This document shows positions 23,164 through 33,718 of a stretch of 64,000 nucleotides of DNA, in pieces (position 1 is the first letter of the stretch; each line of letters starts with the position of its first letter). The DNA is taken from assembly GCA_029204225.1 (NCBI GenBank), contig CM055106.1, positions 20,765,285-20,829,284 on the forward strand. Direction: 5' to 3'. The notes beneath the pieces are model-generated. The model did not search any database. It was given only the letters and a program-made list of their open reading frames with translations, and was not told the DNA's origin. Origin of the DNA: Diphasiastrum complanatum (Eukaryota > Streptophyta > Lycopodiopsida > Lycopodiales > Lycopodiaceae). The translations under genes and the position numbers were made by a program.

Positions 23164-23537
23164 TGGCTATTTTTGGACAATAACATGACTAAATTTAGAG
23201 GACTTGATTTCAGCCTAGATTAATTAGATGTCATGACCCTATGTCAAATCTAATCAATGTCACACAATCTTGGTAGCTTATCCTAGGATTTCCACCAAAA
23301 ATTACATCAAAAGCTCACAAATTGAATTTCTTTGGATCAAATAAATGCCATGCATTAAATGCAGGTTCAGAGGTGCCCACACATGTGGACTATACGGATC
23401 TGGACCTCTACCAAATTTGGGATCAAATCTCCTCACCAAAATCAAGATTCTAGCTTGCCCTCTCAATACTAGTTTTTAGCACCAAAACTTGCTAAAAATG
23501 GATCTGCATTAGATCAATGGCTTATGCTCTTGTACTT

Positions 23538-24250
23538 GGCTCTGATACCATGTGAAAGTAATGTACTTTAGGACCATAAATGGACCTACAAAAGATCCAC
23601 AAGAGTGATTGGATGCTTTCTTAACAATCTATCAAAAAACTAGACACACAAAAGTTGATCTGGATTGGCAATTTGACAAACAACAAGCATTAACAATCAA
23701 AAGCATTGATCAACATTGAAATACGAGCCCACACGTGTGTACTACAGGCTGTAGTACTGCCTTCAACCTGATAAACAAGTACAAATTGATTTGGTTTCAT
23801 TTGGATCACAAAAACTCGATGTACATAGTGAACTAGCTTGAGATTGCCAATGAGCTCCAAAAATTTTCTATCTTCTCACTATGGAGAGAGGGAATACATA
23901 GGAAATTCGACTTCCTTCTTGAAGTTAGGTGGATTTCCAGCATGTAATAAGGAAGTTACCTCACTCTCCTTGACCTAAAATGAAACCCTAGCCTAGATCC
24001 TAGAGTTATGCTTGGTAGGTAGCTAGTTGGTCAAATTTGCACCTTAAACTTAGGTGTAGGTCCTATAAAGTAGGAATCACTACCAAAATGACATGACCAA
24101 CCCTATGGAATTGAACTAACCTACATTAGGAGTGGTTTCCATGTGGCATCTGGGCCTCACATGTGTGGAATCCACTTATGTACAAAATTTACATTATACT
24201 ACATGGTTTTTGAGCAAGCTAGATTTGCCAATTTTTGGCAATTCTTCACA
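23538..24250 (-). mobile_element. Copia PBS and 5' LTR (700 bp)
   Basis: The complement of TGGTATCAGAGCC (23,538-23,550) adjoins an LTR at 23,551-24,250 that starts TGTGAAAG and ends CTTCACA on the plus strand, so it has TG...CA bounds. It contains CACACGTGTG at 23,730 and CACATGTGTGG near 24,160. It belongs to the copia at 20,755-22,814. The 23,164-23,537 leader has no gene. Confidence 0.8.
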
Positions 24251-24379
24251 GTTATGATCCTCCATTGAGTTTGGTGACATGCAAGAGGATATAACCAAAG
24301 CTTCTACCTTGCCACTATTTGTTGAAGAAACTCATGATTTAGATGGATCAATCTGACATCCATCCATCTGTGAGCTCCT

Positions 24380-24600
24380 TGTTGGCTTGATTCTACTTTT
24401 GACTGTTGAACCGCTGGATCTTGCTATCGACGAACTTGTTGCTCTTTATTTTGTCCTTTTGATAAGCACAGATTCTTGATTGGACACCTGGTACTTGGAT
24501 GATCTCCAAAGCAGAAGGTACATTTTTCCTTTTCAAGAAACTTAATAGAGCGAGCATAAGCTTGCTGACAACTTGAAGTGCAAGGTAGCTAGTTGGTGAA
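24380..24600 (-). pseudogene. CCHC zinc-knuckle fragment of another retroelement
   Basis: A short minus-strand frame with KCTFCFGDHPSTRCP, a C-x2-C-x4-H-x4-C knuckle, followed by basic residues and a TAG. The knuckle is unlike the copia CFFCGKKGHYA type. The parent family cannot be assigned. Confidence 0.45.
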
Positions 24601-24639
24601 TTGCTTCAAGGTTTGCTCAATGACTCTAGTGTTCCAACC

Positions 24640-26790
24640 TCTTTTTTTTTTTTTTTTGTGGGAGATGGAGAAGAAGAAAAAGAGAAGAGAATCAGTAAAT
24701 GGTGGATCAGTATGGATGAGAATAGAGATAGAAATGGATTTTATCTAGCAGAGATGGAGATAGAAGATGAAATAGAGATGGGACAGAAGAATGATGGATG
24801 AATAGTGGTTGATGTGGAGGGAACTGATCGGCTTGATCTGAGGTTCATTCACTTGATTCAATCCAGGGATGTTGGATCTTGATGGATAATGTGATTGCAA
24901 CCTAGATTTGACAAGATCTGATCAGTTTCGGTTGGCTAATAGTGTGGCTTTAGCCCTTTTTCATGGGTTTTTTTTTTTTTTGAGATTTCTTCAGACCTGA
25001 GTGGATCGAACCCTCAAATTTCCTACAGTAGCTGTATCTTGACCATTTTTAAACAATGTGAGTTTTGCAAGAGTTCTCGATGGACAGATTTGTCAGGAGC
25101 TTGAAAAAAATCAGTTTTTTGGCACTTTTTGGCACTTTTTCTTAGATATTTGAAAATATAACCATTGGATCTTCACAAAAATTTTACAGTAGCCATATCT
25201 AGGTTATATCTATCTATAACACTTTTTTCGAAGGTTACTTCATTGCAAATTTCAGAAAATAATGGGAAAAGTGCATTTTTTTTTAGGTCTTTTTGCAAAA
25301 TTTTAAGATTTTCTGAGAATAAACCCTCTTTGACTGGTATACACTTGTATCTGAATCAGATTCACCTGCTCACCAAGCTGCAAGAGTTACTTCCCAAGAA
25401 AACTTAAAAAATCTTGAAAAAAGTGCATTTTTTTGGGGCAAAAATTTAAGATTTTTTGGTAACAAACCCTCTCAGACTGGTATGCACTTGTATCTAAGTC
25501 AGATTCACCTACTCACAATACTGCGAGAGTTACTTCCCAAGGAAACTCCATAAATCTTGGAAAAAGTGCATTTTTTTTGTAAAATTTTAAGATGTTCTAG
25601 GAACAAACCCTCACAGACTGGTATGCAATTGTATCTCAGTTAGATTCAGTTGCTAACCATGCTTCGAGAGCTACTTCCCAGGGAAACTCAAAAAAGCTTG
25701 AAAAAAGTGCATTTTTTGAGGGTTTTTTTGCAAAATTTTAAGATTTTCTGGGAACAAACCCTTGCAAACTAGTATGCACTTGTGTCTAAGTTGTTTTAAC
25801 CTGCTCACAAACCTTCAAGAGTTACTTCCCAAGGAAACTTAAAAAATCTTGAAAAAAGTGTATTTTTTTGGGGTTTTTTACAAACTTTTAGGATTTTCTG
25901 GGAAAATTCCCTTGCATATTGGTATGCACTTGTATCTTAGTCAGATTCAGCTGCTCACCAAGCTGTAAGAGTTACTTCCCTAGGAAACTCAAAAAATCTT
26001 GAAAAAAGTGCATTTTTTTGGGGTTTTTTTGGGCAAAATTCAGGATTTTCTGGGAACAAACCCTCACAGACTAGTATGCACTTGTATCTCAGTCAAATTC
26101 AGCTGCTCACCAAGCTGCAAGAGCTACTTCTTAAGGAAACTCAAAAAATCTTGAAAAAAGTGCATTTTTTTGGGATTTTTTGGCCAAATTTTGAGATTTT
26201 CTGGGAACTAATCTTTGCAGGCTGGTATGTGCTTGTATTTGAGTCAGATCCACTTGCCTACCAATCTACAAGAGTTACTTCCCTATAAAACTCAAGAATT
26301 TGTTGTTTGAGAAGGTTCTAGGCCACTTTTTGCTCTTGGGAACCTTCACAGGGGCACTTTTTTTTGGGATCTGACTCTCGCAGACTTGTCTGTGTCCTTG
26401 TCTCAGTGAGATGGAACTTTAGAGAGCTCTGAAAAGGTTACTTCCCAAGGAAACTCAAAAATGTATTGTCTGAGAAGGTTTTTAGCCATTTTTTGCTCTT
26501 GGGAACCTCACATGGACCCTTTTTTTTGGGATCTAACTCTCACAGACTTCTTTGTGTCCTTGTCTCAGTGAGATGGAACTTCAGAGAGCTCTACAAAGGT
26601 TAGTTTTGAATTTTGAAATTTTTTTTGATTTTTACAAAAGATTTTTGAATTTTTTGGGTTTTTCTCTTTTTCTTCAAAATCTATTGGGAAGTAACCTTCA
26701 CAGGCTTCTATGCAGGTCTGGGACAGTACCCTGGAGCTGCTGCCAATCATGCAAAGGTTAGTTCTTGCTGGTCTTTGAGAAATCAAAATC
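24640..26790 (+). repeat. Dispersed repeat E, copy 1, with about 150-bp tandem array
   Basis: The left part (24,760-24,990) matches 34,637-34,830. From about 25,160 a tandem array begins. The anchor gCAAAATTTTAAGATTTTCTG recurs at 25,295, 25,439, 25,579, 25,730, 25,880, 26,033 and 26,183, a period of 140-153 bp. Each unit carries ACTGGTATGCACTTGTATC and AGAGTTACTTCCCAAGGAAA. Two longer related units (about 170 bp) follow at 26,299-26,620. No protein-coding frame is supported. 26,790-27,141 contains poly-T and a GA-rich tract only. Confidence 0.7.
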
Positions 26791-27141
26791 TAATGGGATT
26801 TTGGCTCTCTTTTTCCCTCCAAAAACAGATTTTGAACTTTTTTTTTTTTTTTTTTCTGATTTTTATGGAATTTATGGATTAACAAAGGGATTGGGTGGTT
26901 GGATCTGATCCTCCTACCCCACAATCTCTCCCTACGGTGCAACCAAACAAAAAAATCACGAAAAAATGACAAAAACTAACACTACTCACACTATTCTACC
27001 TTTAAAATTTGATTTTTTGGTGACAATGAATGGTTAGAGAGAATAAAAGAGAGAGGGAGAGAGAGGAAGAGATTGAAAAAAATATGCAACAAAGCAAGTG
27101 TGTGGCGCTCCCCGGCAACAACGCCATTGTTGTGTCGTCGA

Positions 27142-27344
27142 TGTAGCATAGGGGTCCATCGTTGGGAGCACAACCTCGCCTTCACCTGCATAGCAAGAAG
27201 AGAGAAGGAGAGGAGAGAGAGGAGAAAGAGACTGGAGAGAGGGAGAGAGAGAATGCCTAGGTTGAGAAAGGCTTTGGGGGCTCAAGCGCCTACCCAAAGC
27301 TATTCTATCCCAACGTAGAGAGAGAGGGAGAAGAGAGAGGGAGA

Positions 27345-27375
<31 letters not shown>

Positions 27376-27857
27376 ATGGAGATGGAGAAACCAAGAGAGT
27401 TTTATTAGAATGAGAATAGAATATGATACAATATAAATGAAATGGCTCTTTCTTATAGATTTTAGAGGTGACCTCCTTCACTCTCATTGGCCACTTCATT
27501 GGGGCAAGGATTCTAATCCAAGCCTTTAAAAGAGACACAACTTAAATCTATTGGTGCTAAGAAAGCACAAGGGCACTCACATGATTCATGTGAGTTTTAA
27601 GTTGGACCCTTTTAGCTTTTTTATTTGCAACTTGACTTAGGACCTCTAATGTCATTTTAGAGTTTTAACCCCCTATTCTCTTATTCCTAGGAATTACAAC
27701 TTGCTACTTGTGTTGGGTTGGGCTTACACGCGCCAGCCCTCGCACTTATTACCCTACTTACAATGTATTGTGGCGGGGCCCATTAGTAAGGCTTGGCCAA
27801 CAATATTTTAAGTGGTGGGACCCACTTGTTTATTACTATGCAGAAACACCCACAACA
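27142..27857 (-). repeat. LTR-like dispersed repeat, copy 2 (716 bp)
   Basis: Second copy of the repeat at 14,753-15,463, same orientation and same TG...CA bounds. The GA microsatellite (27,200-27,385) differs in length. Outside these bounds the two copies share nothing but ATCGA. Confidence 0.6.
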
Positions 27858-27979
27858 ATGTTCAGGTGCATTGATTTTTGCTTTTGGAATTAGTTTTATA
27901 ATGGTTTTTTGTATTGGGTAGTCATGGAGGCAAGCGTGGTTGTAGCAGGTCCGTCAACAGAAGAACCTGTCATGTTACC

Positions 27980-28479
27980 TGAATTCGGATCCGAGGCATT
28001 TGAGTTGGGCTCTCCTGGATGCTAGTAAGCATGTCCAATTGGGGTATAGGCTTCAAACAAGAGGTGGATCTACATCGACATCTCAAGATGAAGAGGCCAT
28101 GTTCATCAAAGGCAAGTTCAAGGGAAAAAGCAAGGGCAAGTGGTCTAAAGGACAAGATCATAGTGAGTCTTCCTCTTTTGGTACATTGAAAGATAGGTCA
28201 AAGTTGAATTGCTTCTATTGTGGCATCAAAGGTCATTTTGCAAGTGATTGCTACAAGAAGAAGAGAGATCAAAGAGACAAGCAAGGTAATCTAACTCTTG
28301 ATGAGGATGGTGTTGATGCTCAAAACACAAATGATGATGTTTTTGTGATGTCTTCATGTTTGAGTTATATTGTTGGAGATATTGATCCATGGTGGATTGA
28401 TAGTGGAGCAAGCTCACACATGACTTTTCACAAAGAGTATTTCACTTCTTTGTGGCATATGGAGATGACAAGAGCATGA
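27980..28479 (+). pseudogene. Copia gag-protease fragment
   Basis: Plus-strand frame with a Lys/Gly-rich basic stretch, a zinc knuckle CFYCGIKGHFASDCYKKK and an intact protease motif PWWIDSGASSHMT. It begins mid-gag and stops after the protease at 28,479. It lies directly left of segment B and is closest to the gag-protease of the copia at 53,057-56,971. Confidence 0.8.
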
Positions 28480-28555
28480 CATTAGCCTAGGAAATATGGG
28501 CTCAAAATGGGCCCTTTAAGAAATTTCACTTTAGAGAGAGGTTATGAGAGAATGC

Positions 28556-28640
28556 GGACCGTTTTTCGAGCTTCCGCCTCGTCCGACATTTAACTTTTGG
28601 TCACTGTTTTTCGAGCTTCCGCCTCGCCCGACATTTAACT
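28556..28640. repeat. Direct repeat, two units of about 46 bp
   Basis: GTTTTTCGAGCTTCCGCCTC appears twice, each followed by GCCCGACATTTAACT or GTCCGACATTTAACT, 46 bp apart. The second unit overlaps the 3' end of gene P in segment B. Confidence 0.75.
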
Positions 28641-29816
28641 GGTACGGTTAACTTCAAACATTAGTTTGTTAAGCATGAGATGTAATAACTTCTCTGCATG
28701 CTCCTTGTAAAGGAGTCAAGAAAATAAATTTAGAATGATAGATAACAACACAAACTAAAATTTCAACACAATGTTTGAATAAAAAAACAATACAATATCA
28801 ATACCAATACCAATATAATATCTACTTACTAGATCATAATCATTGTATTCAACGACGTTTGTTCTGCTAATGTCATGTCCTCCAATGGCCTCTACATTGC
28901 CCGAGGGGATATACTGAGTCCTTGGAGGATATTTATTTCGGACTCCTCTGTAGGCAAAGTTTTTTCATAGGCTTTCGATTTTTCAATTATGGCCTCCAAT
29001 GCCTAATTGCTAGATTTCCAATTGCCATCCTTATCATAATCTTTCTTACTTTCAAAATCATTATATGTGTAATCAATAATGTCAGAAAATTCTGATAAAT
29101 GTTATGCAAAAATTGAGAGGATTTCATCCTCTCTCATATTCAAAACATCTTCTAAATCACTAAAAGAAATATAACTGTCATTATTTATAAAATAAACGAA
29201 AACACCGAGTAGAGTTAATAGATTAATGGGAGATGCAGATGGTGGAGAGTCAAAGAGGATTATAGAATGAGGGAGAGTTTTTTGATAATCGAAAGCCATA
29301 GATGCTTCATCTTCAACCCCTATATCAGTATCTACTACATCTACATCATCTGAAAAAGATGCAGAAGCTTCAATCATGGGAAGAACAAGAGATCCAACAA
29401 ACTCATCATCTGGAATTTCAACAGATATATAAAAGACAAACGCCATACTTTTGATTAGAAGATGACATTTTCTTTTGTAGATATCACAATATATATTTCT
29501 CTTAAAATGTTCATGCTAGCTAGTGTCCTTTCTATCATGTTTGTGCTTAGAGGATGGTTGGGAATGTACAAGGTCCTGAAAATGAACGTAACAAAAACTA
29601 TCTATATCCTTAACAGAAGTAGTAATAATTTGAGAAAAATTATCAAGAAGAGAAAGTAATTCATACGATTCTCCTCATAAACCAGCTTATCGATATCGAA
29701 AGGTGCAAAAAAAATAACAAAAAAATACTGTGATTTCTCTGATGGAATGTCACTGGCATTCAAAAAATCTAGAAGCTTGTTTTCTGAAGATGTTGATGAA
29801 CTAGCCTTATTAAACC
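28635..29816 (-). pseudogene. Gene P, unknown conserved protein (segment B copy)
   Basis: Homologue of 2,614-4,087. Coding texture begins near 29,816 just inside the motif array; no in-frame ATG remains. KLLDFLN corresponds to the LLSFFL start of copy A. A shift near 29,645 and stops follow, then a 115-codon frame (29,446-29,102) rich in Asp/Ser, one in-frame TAA, and the conserved block ending EFSDIIDY. The block matches copy A without gaps over 29 residues across the TAA. Further stops lie at about 28,985 and 28,880. A donor (GTAAGT) at 28,829 and acceptor at 28,704 bound a 126-base intron at the place where copy A has one; exon 2 ends in TAA at 28,635. Function unknown. Confidence 0.7.
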
Positions 29817-30712
29817 TGATATCGGTTCAACGGGCGTGAATGACTCCGGTTGGGGACATATGAACAAGGTGCACGTTGAATCAATATTCTATTGGTGAAG
29901 GTTAATATCGCTTCAAAGCACGTGAATAATTCCGTTCAAAAACTCTAGAACAAGACATGCGTTGATCCGATATTCTGTAGGAAGAGTCTAATATTGTTTT
30001 AGTGCGTGATAGTGATAAATTAAAAGGTCATAAAATAAAGACGTGTGTCGATCCGTTATTGCCAAAGAAAGCCAGAGAACAAAATGAAAAATGAGTTATG
30101 AAATAAATATCATGAAATCTCATTGAGTCAGGTGGTGCCCATATTAGTTAATCACAGCCATACATTTGTCAAAAATCAATTAAAGCCTGGGGCCTATATA
30201 TATCCACCAATCATAAAGATACAACATTGTACCTGCGCCACAATACCATAAAAGGTCAATCATTATTCTTTTCGAATCATCATTAGCCAGGACCCACTTG
30301 ACTAATTATAGCATTAATGGTTGTCACATTCCGTTCATCGGGATAAAAAAATGTTCACAAAGTGAATAATTACGAACGTTCTACCTATTTAAGGACAAAC
30401 AATATTTCAAAACAATTTGCAAACAAGGTTCATTCAGCACCTATTCAAAAGGCCGATCATTCAGAACATCTACAAGGGCTAGGGTGCGAGTTGGCTAGAT
30501 TTTCTGCAATGGTCACTTTGATATCAATTCAGCGCACCCAATTGAAGATAGATTAGTTAACATTTGGAAGGCGCACATCAAATCACTATTTGGACGGAAT
30601 AGGACACGCATTGATATCCCGCAATGGTTACCTTGATATCGGTTCAGCGCGCCCGATTGAAGATTGATTATTTTACATTTGAATGGTGCGAGTCGATTTG
30701 CTATTGGAGCGA
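29817..30712. promoter_or_regulatory. Dyad-motif array upstream of gene P (segment B)
   Basis: Half-sites near GATATCGGTTCAGCGCGCC occur in inverted pairs: 29,817-29,842; 29,870-29,891 with 29,903-29,927; 29,957-30,008 (pair); 30,041-30,063; 30,482-30,539 (pair); 30,570-30,598; 30,603-30,653 (pair); 30,684-30,712. Two pairs share a spacer core GCAATGGTyAC. The half-site is a diverged form of the segment A motif. The tract lies between the 3' end of the H3-like gene and the 5' end of P. 30,064-30,480 has no gene. Confidence 0.75.
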
Positions 30713-30847
30713 AAAAAAGATGTCGAAATCTGAGAAAATTATGAAGATAGTATATGAAAATTCGTTTGATATTTATGGCTTATCCTAGAATATCGTAGAC
30801 ATACATTTGTCAAGCAATCAATGGCAGTCTGATTTTCTTAAATGTCA

Positions 30848-31258
30848 TTAAATTTGTGGTTGTCCACTAATTATCTCATAATTATTATCATACGTGTCCG
30901 TAGCCTGAACAAGGGTGAGATCCTTCGGCATGATGGTCACCCTCTTGGCATGGACAGCTACAACAAGACTATTTGAAAAAAATTTCACCTGGAAATCCTC
31001 ATATGTAGTGTGTAGGGCTTCAACTGCTATCCATCTCACATCTACAAAGAGACTTCTTGTTACTTGTATGATGGATCTCTATCTGTGAGCTTTTGAAATC
31101 AGAAGATTATTGGTCTTCTGAAGCTTCCGGATATCCTTCAACCATGGCGGGTCTCGTGGTCTGCTCCTTGACCTAGGAGGAGGTGGTGGATTTTCTTGTC
31201 CTCCTTAAATAGGGATACCTCCAGGATAGATACGTGTAATTTGCTTCGTGCGAGCCAC
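30848..31258 (-). pseudogene. Histone H3-like gene, segment B
   Basis: A single continuous frame of 136 codons, the same length as canonical H3. The start is GTG at 31,256-31,258 instead of ATG, followed by ARTKQITR, then a Pro/Arg-rich tail (PPPPPRSRSRPRD). The histone fold follows: IRKLQKTNNLLI, RWIAVEALHTTYEDFQ, FFSN, VAVHAKRVTIMPKDLTL. Two in-frame stops break it, TAA at 31,205-31,207 (codon 18) and TAG at 31,079-31,081 (codon 60). Residues HAKRVTIMPKD match canonical H3 exactly, while most of the rest has diverged, so this is not a recent host H3 retrocopy. Its 5' end faces motif array 31,307-31,510, shared with the divergent Ulp1-type gene. No H4, H2A or H2B partner was found. Confidence 0.9.
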
Positions 31259-31306
31259 AAAGACCCAACGGACGCGTAGAGATCTCCCAAAAATAGATGC
31301 TAGATT

Positions 31307-31510
31307 GGGTGCGTCGAACCGATATTGAAATATATATTCTTTGATGAGCTACCAATAGTGGATGAGCGCGCGAGATTCAAGAAGAAAAGCTGATTAATTC
31401 TGACGGACGCACCGAACTGATATCGTAATCAATAGCGGATGGGCGCACATGAATAAAAAAGAGAAGCTAAGCAGTTTCTTCGAACGAGCTGAATTGATAC
31501 TTCATATGAG
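31307..31510. promoter_or_regulatory. Dyad motifs between H3-like and Ulp1-type genes (segment B)
   Basis: GGTGCGTCGAACCGATATT (from 31,308) with GGATGAGCGCGCGAG (to 31,373); GACGCACCGAACTGATATC with GGGCGCACATG (31,404-31,451); GAACGAGCTGAATTGATAC (31,481-31,500). These are the same half-sites as in 29,817-30,712, here in a divergent intergenic position. Confidence 0.7.
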
Positions 31511-31810
31511 TAGTAATGATCACAAATTGAAATAATTTTTTTTTAAGCATCGCGCAGGGCATTATATACTGCCATGATTCGTAATGATTGTCTTCGTGGT
31601 CTGGTGAATATTGAGGCCAAAGTACTTCAGACCAGTTCCGTCCTCTCCTCCAAAACAAGATGCAGAAAAGAAGAAATGGAAACACTCACAATTCAGGTAC
31701 AGAACAGGAGTGTTTAAAAAAAGAGGAGGTCTCTTGACTGTCCTAATAAAGCCAAAAAAATTTCAAAGTCGTTTCATCTGCAAGATATACTAACAACTAG
31801 ACAATCTCTT

Positions 31811-33098
31811 TTGAGGTCTCGTTCTCAGTCTCCTCCTAAGAATTTCTGTCCTCCTAAACATCTGTCTTCTTTTCTTCTCAAAAATCTTTCTCCTCTTAAA
31901 TCTCAGTCTCTTTCTTCTCTTTCAAAAGATTTTTCTCCTAATAAATCTCCTTCTCTAACATCTCAGTCTCCTAAATCTCAATCTCCTAAATCCTAGTCTC
32001 CTACTTTCTCCCATATTAGGCCCCCCCCTCCAACATCAGGAGTGGAGTTAGATGAGTTTGTAAATTTAAAAGTTGAAAAGATTTTAAATAACAATTTATT
32101 CTGTGGTTTATCTGTAACACTTTCTGCACCCCTTACACTTTCTTTTGTGAATTCTCCTCAATATGTATAGTATGACCAATTACTAAATACATATATTAAA
32201 GCTCTTGGTCCTCTATATAGTTTTAAGATGTCGAAGACTAATTTAGGTTTCCCCCTTAGTAAATTAGATATAGGTGAATAAGAAAGTAGGAATAATATGT
32301 TAGGCGACAATGTAGGAGGGGGGGGCATTCAATATTGGATGGAGTTTTTCCAGACCTCAATTTTTATAGATGTCGCATTGTTTCCTCTACAATTCATGGC
32401 TCTCTTTGATTTTATTGATTTTAAAAATCTACATGCTGATATGTTTCAATACGTCAGACTGAAGACTCTAAAACTCGTGCTCTCATACATAACTAAGTAA
32501 GTGTATGCTTTTCAGATTTAATTACATTGATTTTTTATTTTACAAGAATTCTCAAAATCATATTATTATTTTTATTACAGTGATCATTGGAGCTTAAATG
32601 TGTTATTCTTATATGTCAATGATGAGGGTGTGTGTAATCCAATTTGTTTAAAGATGAACTCTATTAATTACACACACCCACAAAATAACGAGGAGCCATA
32701 TGAAGAAAATACTAGAATTCTTTTCAATACCACGTGCAACAGCCTATACGAAGTTCAAAATGGTTGCAAAGGTAAATAAATTTTAATATCGGTTCGATGC
32801 ATGTCTCTAGTGTTTATAGTTTTTCATCTCATATTGTTCGTGTTGATCCAATATTTCATCAATACTTTTTAGATATTGATTCACACGAGCTTGTGGTCTT
32901 TGTTGATTTTAATATCATCTCGTGCGTGTTGATCTGATATTACATATAGTTAAAATTTTGTTACTAACTTTTGTAGATATTTAAAGACTACAGTCCTCCC
33001 AACAGGTTTATTCTATTAGCTGTGGTTGGTATATGGCATTCAATGCCAAATATTTTTTCAGTTGGTTTGTACTACATGAAAGCTTTCGAATCTGCTAG
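31811..33098 (+). pseudogene. Ulp1-type (C48-like) cysteine protease, segment B, three exons
   Basis: Exon 1 (to 32,496) is one frame from a Ser/Pro-rich start (SQSPPK-type repeats) broken by TAG at 31,994, TAG near 32,168 and TAA near 32,279. Intron 1 is 32,497-32,580 (GTAAGT...TTACAG). Exon 2 starts by completing Asn, then DHWSLNVLFLYVN with the catalytic His. PICLKMNSI stands where Ulp1 enzymes have LDS, so the catalytic Asp is Asn. Intron 2 is 32,772-32,976 and itself carries dyad motifs. Exon 3 keeps phase, has an in-frame TAA, then Q and SCGWYMAFNAKYF, the Gln and Cys-Gly of the active site. The TAG is at 33,098. The family deconjugates or processes SUMO-like modified proteins. An ATG start is not visible; coding texture may begin near 31,611. 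Confidence 0.8.
32790..32945. promoter_or_regulatory. Dyad motifs inside intron 2 of the Ulp1-type gene
   Basis: AATATCGGTTCGATGCATG (from 32,791), GTTCGTGTTGATCCAATATT (about 32,847-32,866), GATATTGATTCACACGAGC (about 32,874), and AATATCATCTCGTGCGTG paired with TTGATCTGATATT (about 32,921-32,945) match the half-site family of the intergenic arrays. Confidence 0.6.
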
Positions 33099-33718
33099 AA
33101 ATAATAATACGATGACAAAAAAAAAAAATGAAATGACATTGAGACCCATTTTTTTTGAATTTTTTAAATTTTTTAAAAAATATCCATATTTAAAATTCTT
33201 CAAATAAAGATATTATAATGTTAAAAAAATATTGTAGTGTATAAAAAAATTAATCAAGCTACAAAAATTTTGTTAATAGCTTTTTATTAATAGCTGCAAA
33301 TTATCTTATATGAAATAATACTACTATTCAAAATAAAATCATTAGACACCCAACCACTAAAATAACTATAAAAAAAAAATTCTTGTATCAAAAAAAATAT
33401 TTTTTAAATTATGACAAAAATTTTAATCAGTATTAAATCTTTACTTATATTTCAAATACCTATATGTGTTCATTGAATATTTAAACATTAAATGATTCTA
33501 AATAAAATTATTTCCAAAAACTTATTATAAAAATACAATGAAAAAAACCTGACAGTTCGTTGTAGTTTTAGTTTTGCTAATATTCAAATCATTAAAAAAT
33601 TACTAAATCTATATCTTTAATACGAACAAATTTAAAAATATTAAATTAATCAAAAAGATTTCATTACACAATATTTCAAGAAATATAAACGCAATTGTTT
33701 TTTAAAATAAAAGAGAAT
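33099..33718. other. Very AT-rich spacer, no gene
   Basis: Long A and T runs with no usable frame on either strand; this separates the convergent Ulp1-type and methyltransferase genes. It may hold their 3' untranslated ends. Confidence 0.6.

Noticed and set aside
25295-26290. CRISPR-like array
   Set aside because: Units are about 150 bp, continuous and without unique spacers; this is a tandem repeat in a plant genome.
31811-31996. Ser/Arg-like splicing factor gene
   Set aside because: The Ser/Pro-rich stretch is in frame with, and upstream of, the protease exons; it is the start of that gene.
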